Shown in pieces: positions 26,801 to 35,803 of a stretch of DNA of 64,000 bases (the stretch's first letter is position 1; every line of letters starts with the position of its first letter). The notes under the pieces are model-generated. The model worked only from the letters and a program-made list of their open reading frames with translations. It ran no database searches and was not told where the DNA came from. The translations under genes were made by a program, and so were the position numbers. The stretch comes from Taenia hydatigena (taxonomy: Eukaryota; Platyhelminthes; Cestoda; Cyclophyllidea; Taeniidae), in assembly GCA_036345935.2 (NCBI GenBank), contig JADWOT020000004.1:20441155-20505154 (forward strand), read 5' to 3'.

Positions 26801-28497
26801 TGTTCTAAGCAAGTGTGTACTCCTGGAGGTGAGGAAAGAGGGGACACTTAGGCAGTAAAACTGATTTTCACTTCGGGTGTTCATTATCGTCACATCCACA
26901 AGCTTTTTGTTGAGGGTCTGATCAGTGCATGGAATAGAGCGTTGGTGGGGAGTGGACTTGTCTGGGCTACTAAACTTCCCAACTGGTGATGTTTGCTTTG
27001 CTTTGCTTTGTTTCAATTTTATTCCTTCCTTCTAATTTGGCAGTCGTCTTTTAACTTCTTTCAATTGCCATCATTTGGAAAGCGGGACAGATAGCATCAG
27101 AAAAGAAAGGAAAAAGACGAGAAAGTATTTGCTCCCCTTTATTCTTCTCTTCTCATCTTAAAGTAGACATTTTCTTGCATATCCATATTGAATCGGCGTA
27201 TGGTCTGTGGAATGGGCTGCGACGTGTCCCGTAGCCCTGCGATGCTTTGATTCACCTTGTAAGTCACGAACATTCTGTGCCACTCTCCGTGCTGCATCGC
27301 ATTGCTTCCTTGCAAATCTCATTGCACCATAGTGTAGTGCAGTGAGCGGTGCTGAGTAGATTGATCTCCAAGTTGTAGTTGAGTTGCCTTCACCAACTCG
27401 ACACTTTTAGGTGAACATCCACATCCGCAGTGGACCACACACTCACATAGAAATGGAACACCACCACTTTTTCTTTCCACCTACTTTGCACTGCAATGCG
27501 TTGCCACATCATCGAATTGAAGCACTACTACAGGCGCTTAACCTACCGCGATTGAATGATCGCGCCGATAGCAAGTCGCATTTCCTCACCACCAAGGAAT
27601 GGTGGAGGGTCTTGCGAATTGGGATGCAGCATTGCGTAGGTGGTCAGCAGAACGACATTGTTGAGTTGATTTGCTAACGCACCTCCTCCACACGCTCCAC
27701 ATCGGATTCGACGAGAGGCATTTTTGTCTCCAAAACAGAATTACACTCCGTCTGTAAAGCATACAACATCAAACAACATCACATTCAGCGTGGACAGAAA
27801 TCACTTAGTGGAGAGCGTGGTTGGGAGTCATTGTTGGTCACCTCGCAACACACGTCGGCTCTCTTCGTGCAGGAGTAAGGCAGCACTTCACAGTCAATAC
27901 TCGATCATAGGAGCAGAGTGAAATTCGTGAGCCTCGTGACACCACTGTTGGAAAGTGGAAGGCAAAAGAGGCGGCTGACTTCTTCAAATGCGACCCATTA
28001 ATATGCGCTCACTGGAAGGGTTCGTCAATAGCGGTCACGAATGCTTGGATGGGTTTCAGCAAAGCGAAGTGAAGTGACTGGGTTGAGGACGGCACTGACT
28101 GATTTGCTCAAAAGTGGGCGTAGTTGGGAGGCGCTGCCTTGAACACGTTCGTCGCCTGGGTTTTTGGGGGTGTGTGGGGCGTGCGTGCGCCTTGACTGCA
28201 GACTAAACAAACAGTCCGTCTGCCATACGATTAGCTGTCCTCGGATCTAACCAACTGAGGAGGCACGTACGTTCACCGTTCGTGGATGGAATGCGTGGGT
28301 GTGGGTAAGAAAAATCACGTCGATGCATGCACGTGATGCAGGTTGGGAGCGTGCTCATCTACCCGCTGGTAGCAACCTCACTGTCACGTGCAGGAAATGG
28401 AGAAAAGTGGTTTAGTCACAGCGCTAGTAAGTGAAGTATTTGTCGAGACATTAAAGACGAACGGAACGGATGTTGAAGTGGAATTCGAGGAAGGGAG
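20879..28497 (-). repeat. Right arm of the 7.6-kb inverted repeat (IR1)
   Basis: Reverse complement of 5729-13347 with fixed coordinate sum 34226 along its whole length. All microsatellites, shadow frames and the inner-edge palindrome of the left arm recur here mirrored. The outer end is GGAAGGGAG at 28489-28497, and the flanking base pairs do not match the left flank. As in the left arm, no protein or RNA gene is recognisable. Recombination between the arms would invert the 7.5-kb spacer, so both orientations may exist in a population. Confidence 0.95.
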
Positions 28498-29775
28498 TTG
28501 CAATTCCCTCTTGTTAGGCAGCATCGATGTTGTCATTGCTGGACCTCTTAGTCAGTCATGGTCGGCGCTCTCATATTCTTTTCCCTTTCCGCCTTTTGTT
28601 TTCTGAATGAGTTTATTGGCAATGTTTTACAATCTTTAAGCAATTTATGGCTAAGCCGAGGCACAAACCTACTTAATGAGCATTTTTGAGTGATTTAAAC
28701 CCCAAACATTCGTCATTCCTGCAACCGTCTTTAAGTGGTGCATTATCTTAAAAGCCTCTTGTGTGTGTAGTCAACAGTGGCACCACTTTAGCGCTTGAAA
28801 CGTTGACGTGACAACTGACACTGCTTCACGCTTACCCTTGAAAAGTGACAATTGGATGTACCTTTTTTCTCTTCCTTTTCTGCTGCATTTTTAGTTAAAT
28901 TAATGCTTTGAACATGAGTGAAAGAGGTTATGGGTAATGGAACCTTTTTTTAATTATTTACAAGACGCCAACAAATTGCGGCTGGAACAGGAAATCGCTT
29001 ACTCTCCTCTTGCTTGTTTGCCCAACCGTGGTTGCTATTTTTGACAGACTAATTAGTCAGTGCGTTGCCCATAAAGCTTTGGCTGCAACTGTGCCCTAAG
29101 TGACGCCTTTAGGTCTACCTACCTCCGCCTCCTCTCTCCCCCATTGTCCCATCCTGTTTCCCACCATCTTCGACTCACTCGCGTGGCATTTCACGGTGGC
29201 GAGGATGGGCAATAAATACGTCGAAGCACAAATATCAGCCGTTTCAACTGACTAGAGAGAATTGTTCTTTGTTCATTGCCACAGCACTCCTCACCATTTC
29301 CAAGGCAGTAGACTACAAAGGCAATGTAAATGGACAATCACGATAGCATTGAACACTTTCATGTTGGAGTGCCAGAGGACTATCGGCCATCACCTCTGAG
29401 ACACCAAGAAAGCACATTTAATTAGGCATATTCTGCATCAAATTGAGTACTTTTGACAGAAAGAAAAAGCGCATGCCATATGCGTGTCACCGGTAGGGCA
29501 GGTAAGACAACGAATCCGCATTCTTCAGTACAAAAGGAGATGCGCTGCATGCTTCAATTGACCCATTGGATCGAAGATGACTGCAAAAGAGTAACATAAT
29601 TTTTGATTAAAGTCATTTTGCGCAAACCTTGTTTAAATCCAAAATGACTTTCAGAGTAGGGGTCCTTAGTTAGCCCAGACATGACTAGCCAAGTAGGACA
29701 GAAAAGAGGCATTTCGTAGTGTAGAGATGAAAAACATACAAAAAAAAATGTTAAGTGCATACAAACAATTGGGAG
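28498..29775. other. Intergenic DNA between IR1 and the microprotein cluster
   Basis: No gene is recognised. The stretch is A/T-rich, with short frames only and a pyrimidine-rich patch near 29110-29170. It separates the outer end of the right IR1 arm from the first microprotein gene, whose 3' end is at 29776. Confidence 0.45.
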
Positions 29776-29943
29776 CTAGTAACGGTAGCCACCATCGCCG
29801 CCACCACTACAAGCACAACCGCAGCCACAGCCACCGCGACCACAACCACAGCAACAGTGGCAGCAAATGCAATCGCGAATGCTCTTGTAGATGAGGTAGT
29901 AAAGTAGGTAAGTCTGCAAAGTCTCTGTAGTCACTTGAGCCAT
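29776..29943 (-). CDS. Cys/Gly-rich microprotein, member A (55 aa)
   Basis: A 55-codon intronless frame starting MAQVTTETLQ and ending in TAG. Residues 11-21 form a Tyr/Leu-rich hydrophobic segment (TYLLYYLIYKS). From residue 25 on there are eleven Cys, mostly as CC, CCC and CGC groups interleaved with Gly, and the C-terminus is GGYRY. The first seven residues and the hydrophobic segment match members B, D and H downstream, and the Cys-rich tail resembles members F and G, so this gene bridges the two tail types. A CATAAATAG box lies about 56 bases upstream. There is no cleavable signal peptide. A membrane-anchored or membrane-associated Cys-rich peptide is possible. The function is unknown to me and I cannot name a known family. 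Confidence 0.68.
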   Translation of the reverse strand: MAQVTTETLQTYLLYYLIYKSIRDCICCHCCCGCGRGGCGCGCACSGGGDGGYRY

Positions 29944-29998
29944 GCCCTTCTCGCCTCGTCTCGCTGGCTCTCACCCGCTCACTCACCTCTCCGTTCGA

Positions 29999-30007
29999 CT
30001 ATTTATG
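29999..30007 (-). promoter_or_regulatory. TATA-like box of member A
   Basis: CATAAATAG on the minus strand, followed by a G-rich leader of about 55 bases to the ATG at 29943. The other intact MAQ-type members have an A/T box 30-50 bases upstream of the ATG, which supports this assignment. Confidence 0.45.
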
Positions 30008-30149
30008 TGTCGGCACGCACCCTTCCACACTCGATCAATCAGGTGCGGGCTTAGAAACTGGCCCTCGAAGGCCACCACAGCCGCCGCGGTCTTCTGCTTC
30101 CCACGCACCTTGTGACAGTGGAGAAAAAAGTCTCTCTCTCACGCCTGGC

Positions 30150-30293
30150 ATGGCGATACCATTCACCCTTAACTGCGCCATTATAATCGCGACCTTTCTC
30201 CAAATTCTAATCACAGGTACCTATAAAACGCGCAATAAATTATTAATTAAAATAAAACTTTTAACTTCCATTATGCACATTAGTTGCAAGTGA
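30150..30293 (+). CDS. Possible signal-peptide exon (start of a secreted protein)
   Basis: The ATG at 30150 opens a frame whose first 22 residues are MAIPFTLNCA followed by a hydrophobic IIIATFLQILITG run, typical of a cleavable signal peptide. The codon for the final Gly spans ACAG/GTACCT, a fair 5' splice donor, and the sequence beyond turns A/T-rich and Lys-rich before the TGA at 30291. I read this as a likely first coding exon ending near 30219 with the rest elsewhere, or as a chance frame. No downstream exon could be identified. It sits between members A and B and shares no sequence with them. Confidence 0.25.
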   Translation: MAIPFTLNCAIIIATFLQILITGTYKTRNKLLIKIKLLTSIMHISCK

Positions 30294-30618
30294 ATTTAAA
30301 TGGAGGATTGGAGGATAGTCTGTTTTGGGGGAAAATTGGCGAACGAATCGTTGGGCATTAATCACATTTTATTGACACACTACTACTGATAAATACTAGA
30401 GCCAGTCGGATTGTCGAGCAAAATAAATCGATCAAAAAACAGTAAAATCATGACAATCGTAACGTTGTTTAGATTTTAGCATGAAGTTTGTAATGTTGAG
30501 TTGGAAGAAGAGGATTTGTCAAATATTTGCATTACATCAGATTGGTGATGACTGTTTGTAGCGGCGGGACACCATAGAGCAGACGTGAAATCAGTTGATA
30601 GGTTGGTGTGGGATACTG

Positions 30619-30726
30619 TCACTTGTAAATGTAGCAGGCGCCTCAGCATCTTGCCGTTGACAACTCTCGGTAGAGGAGGTAGTAGAGAGCGTACTTCTGC
30701 ACGTCCTCCGTCGTCACTTGAGCCAT
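30619..30726 (-). pseudogene. Microprotein member B, truncated and frameshifted
   Basis: It starts MAQVTTEDVQKYALYYLLYR, identical to members D and H, but then reads ELSTARC and stops at 30643. After that stop, another frame gives GACYIYK and a stop at 30619, matching the GACYFLK tail of member H and GAIYYQK of member D. The block of about 15 codons between hydrophobic segment and tail is missing, and a 1-base insertion puts the tail out of frame. The promoter and first 20 codons lie inside the IR2 left arm; the broken tail lies just outside it. A 27-aa product could still be made, but the member looks dead. Confidence 0.7.
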
Positions 30727-31021
30727 TCTCCAAGCCTCCTCACACCTCCACTCTCACCTCGCCTTAAATACGAATCAGAGAGGTGGAGAAGACCATCAGC
30801 TCTCACCAACTCAGTCTTATCCGGCGGTCGGCATACTCATCAGGAGGTGGGAACTCGTGATGGTCATGTGCTCACCCCATGCACAAACCAACCAACAGGA
30901 GCAGGAGATGTGCGCACTTCCGTGGGATAGCCATCACCCGCCCACTCACCAGTCGTGGGAATCGCGGCAGCGCTCCACAGTACGTGTTTCAGTGGACGTA
31001 TGTTGTGCCAATGTGCAAAGA
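30727..31021. promoter_or_regulatory. Divergent promoter between B and C
   Basis: A 295-bp gap between two head-to-head start codons. Toward B it carries TATTTAAG (30763-30770 on the minus strand) followed by a purine-rich leader ending CTTGGAGA-ATG. Toward C the position of E's TATTTAAG box reads TGTTTCAG, so the C-side box appears lost, consistent with C being a pseudogene. The region is homologous throughout to 33394-33672. Confidence 0.5.
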
Positions 31022-31133
31022 ATGGCGCAAGCGGCGCAAGCAGTGACCACCACCGATGTGCAGTCCTACCTCCCACCTCTACCGTCAGCTCTTGAATTGC
31101 GTTCGGTGTGGAAACTGGACTGGTGGACTTTGA
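31022..31133 (+). pseudogene. Microprotein member C, 8-base deletion
   Basis: It begins MAQAAQAVTTTDVQSYL, identical to member E, then loses 8 bases in the hydrophobic segment relative to E and shifts frame. In the original frame the tail still reads QLLNCVRCGNWTGGL before a TGA at 31131-31133, aligning with QLLNCCGCRNCSGRFC of E. In the shifted frame a 53-residue product to 31183 is possible but lacks every family feature. The same deletion occurs in the mirror copy at 35241-35352. Confidence 0.7.
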
Positions 31134-31856
31134 TGATGGAAGTGATGCCTTTATACAATTGCACATTCATCCATGCTTTCTAATGTAGACTGTTCACTTA
31201 GCAAGGCTTGATTCTTTATACGAAGTTAAGTAAAAAGTTGCTTAATGCTGTCACCTTCCACTTCATTAACTGCGTCGATGGCTGACGGTCAGTTCCGTGG
31301 ACGACAAAATGTCTCATTTGTCTGGAATGAGCTATAAAGCAGAATCTGGTTGAGATCACAGCTAGCAATCACTTATCAACCGTCAGTGCTCACCACCAAA
31401 ATGTGGACGACGCTGATCCGAAGTGACGCTGATGTGTTGCTAGCTGTACCAATTGGTGGAACTCTCTTCTCCTGACGTGAGACAAAACGGACGTCGAAGG
31501 TGGCAAAACCTCTGATTTAGATGTTTACACCTACGGTTTGGTTCCCTTTCTTGGGAAAGTTGATATTTCGGCATAAATTACCTTATGATCGGAGTCCGCC
31601 TTTCAAAAAACGCTTTTACCGGAAGAATTTCCTCATCAAAGCCAACCCTTAAGTTTGCATTTTAGTAGAATTAGGCGCTCACTATCAATAGAACCACATT
31701 GATGTCTTTTTCAACGTGGATCATTACGTCAATTATGCCGTGTACAACCCAGCTGACGATGCCGTTCTGCTGCAGTGTGTTATTCTACTTAAATTATTAA
31801 AGTAGCACCTCTAGGAGTGTAAGATATCATGTCGGCTATTCGACTTTAATGCTCAT

Positions 31857-31888
31857 GGGTCATTGGGTCATCAATGGGTCATGGGTCA
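31857..31888 (+). promoter_or_regulatory. Four GGGTCA half-sites, nuclear-receptor-like
   Basis: GGGTCA occurs at 31857, 31865, 31876 and 31883, all in the same direction, with gaps of 2, 5 and 1 bases. Direct repeats of this hexamer with 1, 2 or 5 bases between are the classic binding arrangements of RXR-type heterodimers. The cluster lies about 295 bases upstream of the first ATG of member F. It could also be a decayed short tandem repeat of TGGGTCAT units. Confidence 0.4.
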
Positions 31889-31966
31889 TCAAAAAATGGA
31901 CCTAAACCGCGGAGGCCATTGAACTTACAGATTTGATAAAAATATTTCCAAAATAAGAAACATGTT

Positions 31967-32352
31967 TACTTAAAAAGACTTTTCTTTTAAAATGGTCTCA
32001 AATCAGCCATTGATACAGTGAATGCAAGTGACCTGGCAATAGTTCTTTTTTTAGCCACACTAGCACGCATGTGCATTTGCATTGGTCAATAAGGCCACTC
32101 GGAACTACGTTTTTATGTCTTACCATCTCATTTCATTAGGTGATCAGGGAAGTTCAATTGCGAGCATTACCTTAGGCGAATCATGGCAGTCATCACAACA
32201 GACGTACTCACATTAGACGATTTGAAGAAAATCCTCATCTTTTTTCTCCTATTTCGACTCTGCTGTTGTTGTAGTTGCAACTGTTGTAACTACTGTCGCT
32301 GTGGAAGTGGTTTTGAATGTGGTTGTGGTAATTACAGTAGATGGTAAATAAA
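31967..32352 (+). repeat. Diverged inverted repeat IR3, left copy (contains member F)
   Basis: Gene F plus roughly 200 bases upstream aligns with the reverse complement of gene G and its upstream DNA. Shared blocks include TGACCTG followed by AATAGTTC, GCATGTG/GCATGCG, TTTGCATTGG, AACTACGTTTT and TCTCATTTCATT, and the overlap of stop codon and AATAAA at the 3' end. The copies differ by many substitutions and small indels. Confidence 0.7.
32183..32347 (+). CDS. Cys-rich microprotein, member F (54 aa)
   Basis: A 54-codon intronless frame starting MAVITTDVLT. Residues 11-26 (LDDLKKILIFFLLFRL) are a short amphipathic lead-in and a strongly hydrophobic segment. There follow 11 Cys in residues 27-48 in CCCC, CNCC and CGC groups, and an end GNYSRW; GNYS recurs in members D and H. 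The closest relative is member G, in inverted orientation. The TAA stop overlaps an AATAAA poly(A) signal at 32347-32352, as in G. Possible start-side elements are TTTTTATG at 32110 and four GGGTCA sites further up. A membrane-inserted or lipid-modified Cys-rich peptide fits the layout, but the function is unknown. Confidence 0.68.
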   Translation: MAVITTDVLTLDDLKKILIFFLLFRLCCCCSCNCCNYCRCGSGFECGCGNYSRW

Positions 32353-33237
32353 TGAAATCCTTAAACGTTACAACTTCTGTCGCAAATCGATTTCCTGTGG
32401 TCATTAATTTTTTGGGAGGACTCTTATGCCATGCGTATGAGTTGCAGATTTAAAATGAATAAGTGGCGTCTGCCACTAACCTTTCAGTAGTATATCAAGC
32501 GATCACAGGTTCGCACGCATTCTGATAAATTAGCGGAGTGACCTGCTTTAAAATGTGGGAACAGAGCCTGTCAACTGCTTGCGATCGTTCTTAGGCGTGC
32601 ATTGCTAGGCATAGAGAGGAAGGGCCATGGATTGAAGGAATCTGATGGAAGGGATAGGAGTACTTCTGCTTCACGCAGATAGAAACGAATTCCAGTTAAA
32701 GGTTGCAGAGGTCTAGACCAAAAGCAGATACCGTCTGGGGTGGGCAAAGGTAGCACTATCCGAAAGCATATGTCATCTTGATGGCAACCCGCCGAAGCGT
32801 AAAAGCGTCGTCATCGGAATTGTGAAATGGCAATGAAAAACAATGGTCGCCAAAAGGTAACACTCTCACCATTAAAGTAGAATCAAAGAGAGGGTGATGA
32901 AATTATATGAGGGTTGAAGCGATTTAACAGTCCCTCCGTACCCAGTAGACAAACATTATTGAGGCAAGCGTAAATCAGATTGAAAGATTTGAAGCGACTA
33001 GAACACTCTCTGGAATCTAGATTAGCTGTACTGTCAAATTTATCCCATTATAATCCTTAACCTCAAAGCTACCCAATCCAATTGTCACATGTTTGGAGAA
33101 GACAGTCAGAAGGGAGGCAGCAAGGCAGTACACAACATGTATCATATTAGTCCGGCTTCATAAGAAAGGTGGAAATTATTTGTTGTGGTGGAACATCGCA
33201 AGACAGACGTGAGATCAATTGAAAGGTTAGTGGAAGG
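32348..33237. other. Intergenic DNA between members F and D
   Basis: No gene is recognised. It holds the AATAAA of member F at its start and short, non-overlapping frames without motifs; the presumed 3' UTR of member D enters from the right end. Confidence 0.45.
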
Positions 33238-33393
33238 TCACTTCTGATAGTAGATGGCGCCACTGTAATTGCCATTGTCGTGTTTGTAAAGGACACCAAC
33301 ACCCTTACCACGACGCTGAATCCTCGTCAACTCTCGGTAGAGGAGGTAGTAGAGAGCGTACTTCTGCACGTCCTCCGTCGTCACTTGAGCCAT
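33238..33393 (-). CDS. Microprotein member D, GNYS tail (51 aa)
   Basis: An intronless 51-codon frame. Residues 1-20 are identical to member H (MAQVTTEDVQ, then KYALYYLLYR). The tail is basic (ELTRIQRRGKG) and then reads VGVLYKHDNGNYSGAIYYQK. H shows the same tail plan (GG-V-F-Y-KNGNYSGACYFLK), so the frame is conserved between two diverged copies, which is good evidence of a real protein. It lacks the Cys-rich tail of A, F and G. A GTAAATATAA box at 33431-33440 (minus strand) lies about 40 bases upstream of the ATG. It faces member E head to head across 279 bases. Function unknown. Confidence 0.7.
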   Translation of the reverse strand: MAQVTTEDVQKYALYYLLYRELTRIQRRGKGVGVLYKHDNGNYSGAIYYQK

Positions 33394-33672
33394 TCTCCAA
33401 GTCTCCTCACGCCTTCGCTCTCACCTCGCCTTATATTTACGTATGAGAGCACAAAAACTCCCACCGACTCTGTGATTCTGTCTCACCCGGCGGTTTGTTT
33501 GGTTATCAGGTGGCAGGAACTCGTGATGAGCTTTTCACGATCATGTGTTCATCCAACAATCTGCGATATGCGCAATTCTGTGGAATAGCTGCCAGCCTCT
33601 CAACAGTTGTGGGAACCGGAACGTTCCGCAGTACGTATTTAAGCTGACGGATATCGTGCCAATGTGCAAAGA
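33394..33672. promoter_or_regulatory. Divergent promoter between D and E
   Basis: A 279-bp gap between opposed start codons, with an A/T box on each side: GTAAATATAA toward D (33431-33440) and TATTTAAG toward E (33636-33643), each 30-40 bases from its ATG. The leader next to D (GGCGAGGTGAGAG...CTTGGAGA) is nearly identical to those of B and H, and the leader next to E (GTGCCAATGTGCAAAGA) is shared with C. This is the only pair in which both genes appear intact. Confidence 0.55.
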
Positions 33673-33795
33673 ATGGCGCAAGCGGCGCAAGCAGTGACCA
33701 CCACCGATGTGCAGTCCTACCTCCTCTACTACCTTCTCTACCGTCAGCTCTTGAATTGCTGTGGGTGTAGAAACTGCAGTGGTAGGTTTTGTTGA
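33673..33795 (+). CDS. Cys-containing microprotein, member E (40 aa)
   Basis: The shortest intact member: MAQAAQAVTTTDVQ, then SYLLYYLLYRQLL and a tail NCCGCRNCSGRFC with five Cys. The hydrophobic YLLYYLLYR block is the family hallmark shared with A, B, D and H. TATTTAAG lies 30 bases upstream of the ATG and AATAAA at 33871-33876 is 76 bases past the stop, giving a complete compact intronless unit. Its two relatives, C and C', carry an 8-base deletion and a lost TATA box. No signal peptide or known domain; function unknown. Confidence 0.65.
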   Translation: MAQAAQAVTTTDVQSYLLYYLLYRQLLNCCGCRNCSGRFC

Positions 33796-34963
33796 TGCAA
33801 ATGATGTCCTTCTGTGATGGCACACTCACTCTGTTTTATGATGTGGACTCTGTAATCGACAAAGAAGCTAAATAAAGAGTTGCCAAACGACGTCAACTTC
33901 TTCCATTCTACCAATTGCACTGTGGCCTGGCGATTATTCGGTTGGTCTTTGGCGACCTAGTTAGGGAGTGTGCTCTGTAAAAATAAGGAAAGTAGTGTTA
34001 AAACTGATCTGGACAACTCGATCTGAATGGTACCGGCAGTTAGTCCCACAAATCATTGTCAATTTCAACATTTTGATTCATATTATCCAATGTCTCAGCA
34101 TTCCAATCTGCCTCCTTCATCCGTGAGTACTTTTATTTTCTGCTGCTAATAGATGTCCTTTTATGTGAATTGAAATAAGGAGTAGAAGGAGGCTATTACT
34201 AGAGAAGGATAATCAGAAGAGATTGCAGTAAATCATAACCCATCGGCTGCCATTGATCACCAACACAATGAAGGTAAAGTTGATGTGAAGCAAATTCTCA
34301 AGCCGCAAAGGGTCAGTGACATGATGCTAGCTGCATTTATTGATGTGGCTTTGTTGTCTCGGAGCAGAATGTTCATATAGGAGACAGAAAGTGACCTTCC
34401 GGGATGTCTACGTGTAAAACAAAACATCCTTTTTGTTTGAATTAGATCCTTGGCCTTTGTAATTCGTATCTCTGTTTGGTGTCGCTAATACATCTGAAAA
34501 TCTAAAAAAGTGACCATTATACCTTAAAAATATAGCATTTTATAGCGATAAGTTTTAAAAGTAGAATTGTGCGTCGATGCTACTGATTGTATTTAAGCGG
34601 CAGAACACAAAGCAGTCGTAATGTGTTGAGAGGTGAGTGGTACACAAGGCATTAATGACGCCAGAACCTGCCTTGTCAAGCGATATTAGCATGGCTTTGT
34701 TGATTGCGGTTATTAATTTCTCTACGCGCAATTTCTGATCAGCGAAAATATAAAGCTTTTGCGATTTTATGGGACCCATAATTGGTCGACAGCTTTTCCG
34801 ACGAAATCGGTTACTAACCGGCGAACATAGACATCTCTCGACTAATGATTTTTTTTTATATCCCATGCAAATATCTCATGCAAGATGAGTTTTGCCATTC
34901 CATCCTGCATTCAAGCGGCGAAATCCCATCAATCGTGGCTTTGCGCATTCACCACACACAAAA
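33796..34963. other. Intergenic DNA right of member E
   Basis: It contains the poly(A) signal of E at 33871-33876 and otherwise only short frames. A 103-codon frame on the minus strand (34555-34866) has no motif or homologous feature I recognise. It ends at the inner edge of the IR2 right arm. Confidence 0.45.
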
Positions 34964-35240
34964 TCGTCCACATTTTGGTGGTGAACACTGACGGTTGATA
35001 AGTGATTGCTAGCTGTGATCTCAACCAGATTCTGCTTTATAGCTCATTCCAGACAAATGAGACATTTTGTCGTCCACGGAACTGACCGTCAGCCATCGAC
35101 GCAGTTAATGAAGTGGAAGGTGACAGCATTAAGCAACTTTTTACTTAACTTCGTATAAAGAATCAAGCCTTGCTAAGTGAACAGTCTACATTAGAAAGCA
35201 TGGATGAATGTGCAATTGTATAAAGGCATCACTTCCATCA

Positions 35241-35352
35241 TCAAAGTCCACCAGTCCAGTTTCCACACCGAACGCAATTCAAGAGCTGACGGTAGAGGTG
35301 GGAGGTAGGACTGCACATCGGTGGTGGTCACTGCTTGCGCCGCTTGCGCCAT
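35241..35352 (-). pseudogene. Microprotein member C' (mirror copy of C)
   Basis: Carries the same 8-base deletion and the same damaged TATA position as C, so it was copied after the gene broke, or was converted to the broken allele. It faces intact member H across 295 bases. Confidence 0.68.
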
Positions 35353-35647
35353 TCTTTGCACATTGGCACAACATACGTCCACTGAAACACGTACTGTGGA
35401 GCGCTGCCGCGATTCCCACGACTGGTGAGTGGGCGGGTGATGGCTATCCCACGGAAGTGCGCACATCTCCTGCTCCTGTTGGTTGGTTTGTGCATGGGGT
35501 GAGCACATGACCATCACGAGTTCCCACCTCCTGATGAGTATGCCGACCGCCGGATAAGACTGAGTTGGTGAGAGCTGATGGTCTTCTCCACCTCTCTGAT
35601 TCGTATTTAAGGCGAGGTGAGAGTGGAGGTGTGAGGAGGCTTGGAGA
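35353..35647. promoter_or_regulatory. Divergent promoter between C' and H
   Basis: Mirror of 30727-31021. TATTTAAG at 35604-35611 lies 37 bases before the H start codon, followed by GGCGAGGTGAGAG and a G-rich leader. The C' side lacks a usable A/T box. Confidence 0.5.
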
Positions 35648-35803
35648 ATGGCTCAAGTGACGACGGAGGACGTGCAGAAGTACGCTCTCTACTACCTCCT
35701 CTACCGAGGGTTAATGATGTCAACAAGTGGTGGAAAAGGGGGTGTTATGTTCAACTACCAAAAGAATGGCAATTACAGTGGTGCATGTTACTTTTTGAAG
35801 TGA
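35648..35803 (+). CDS. Microprotein member H, GNYS tail (51 aa)
   Basis: Residues 1-20 equal members B and D (MAQVTTEDVQ, KYALYYLLYR). The tail is Gly-rich (STSGGKGG) and then reads VMFNYQKNGNYSGACYFLK, aligned with D residue by residue at the same total length of 51 aa. An AATAAA at 35893-35898 follows the stop by about 90 bases. H and B have identical promoters and starts but different tails, so H is the working copy of the IR2 pair. Function unknown; one hydrophobic stretch and a single Cys. Confidence 0.7.
   Translation: MAQVTTEDVQKYALYYLLYRGLMMSTSGGKGGVMFNYQKNGNYSGACYFLK

Larger units (their letters stand above)
30666..31410 (+). repeat. Left arm of a second inverted repeat (IR2, 745 bp)
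   Basis: Reverse complement of 34964-35708 with coordinate sum 66374 and no indels. I found one base difference (31389 against 34985). The arm contains the first 20 codons of member B, the shared promoter region and all of pseudogene C. Its outer end falls inside the member B/H coding sequence, right after the Tyr-Arg codons closing the hydrophobic segment. Beyond that point B and H are still related but strongly diverged, which suggests a gene-conversion tract rather than a fresh duplication. Confidence 0.92.
34964..35708 (-). repeat. Right arm of the second inverted repeat (IR2)
   Basis: Mirror of 30666-31410. It carries pseudogene C', the shared promoter region and the first 20 codons of intact member H. 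One arm therefore ends in a live gene and the other in a dead one, although their promoters and first 20 codons are the same. Confidence 0.92.

Noticed and set aside
5729..28497. Polinton/Maverick or other autonomous DNA element
   Set aside because: Size and terminal inverted repeats fit loosely, but no polymerase, integrase, ATPase or transposase sequence could be seen and no target-site duplication is evident.
35530..35560. Hammerhead-ribozyme-like CTGATGAG
   Set aside because: The required GAAA after a stem II is absent and flanking helices do not pair.
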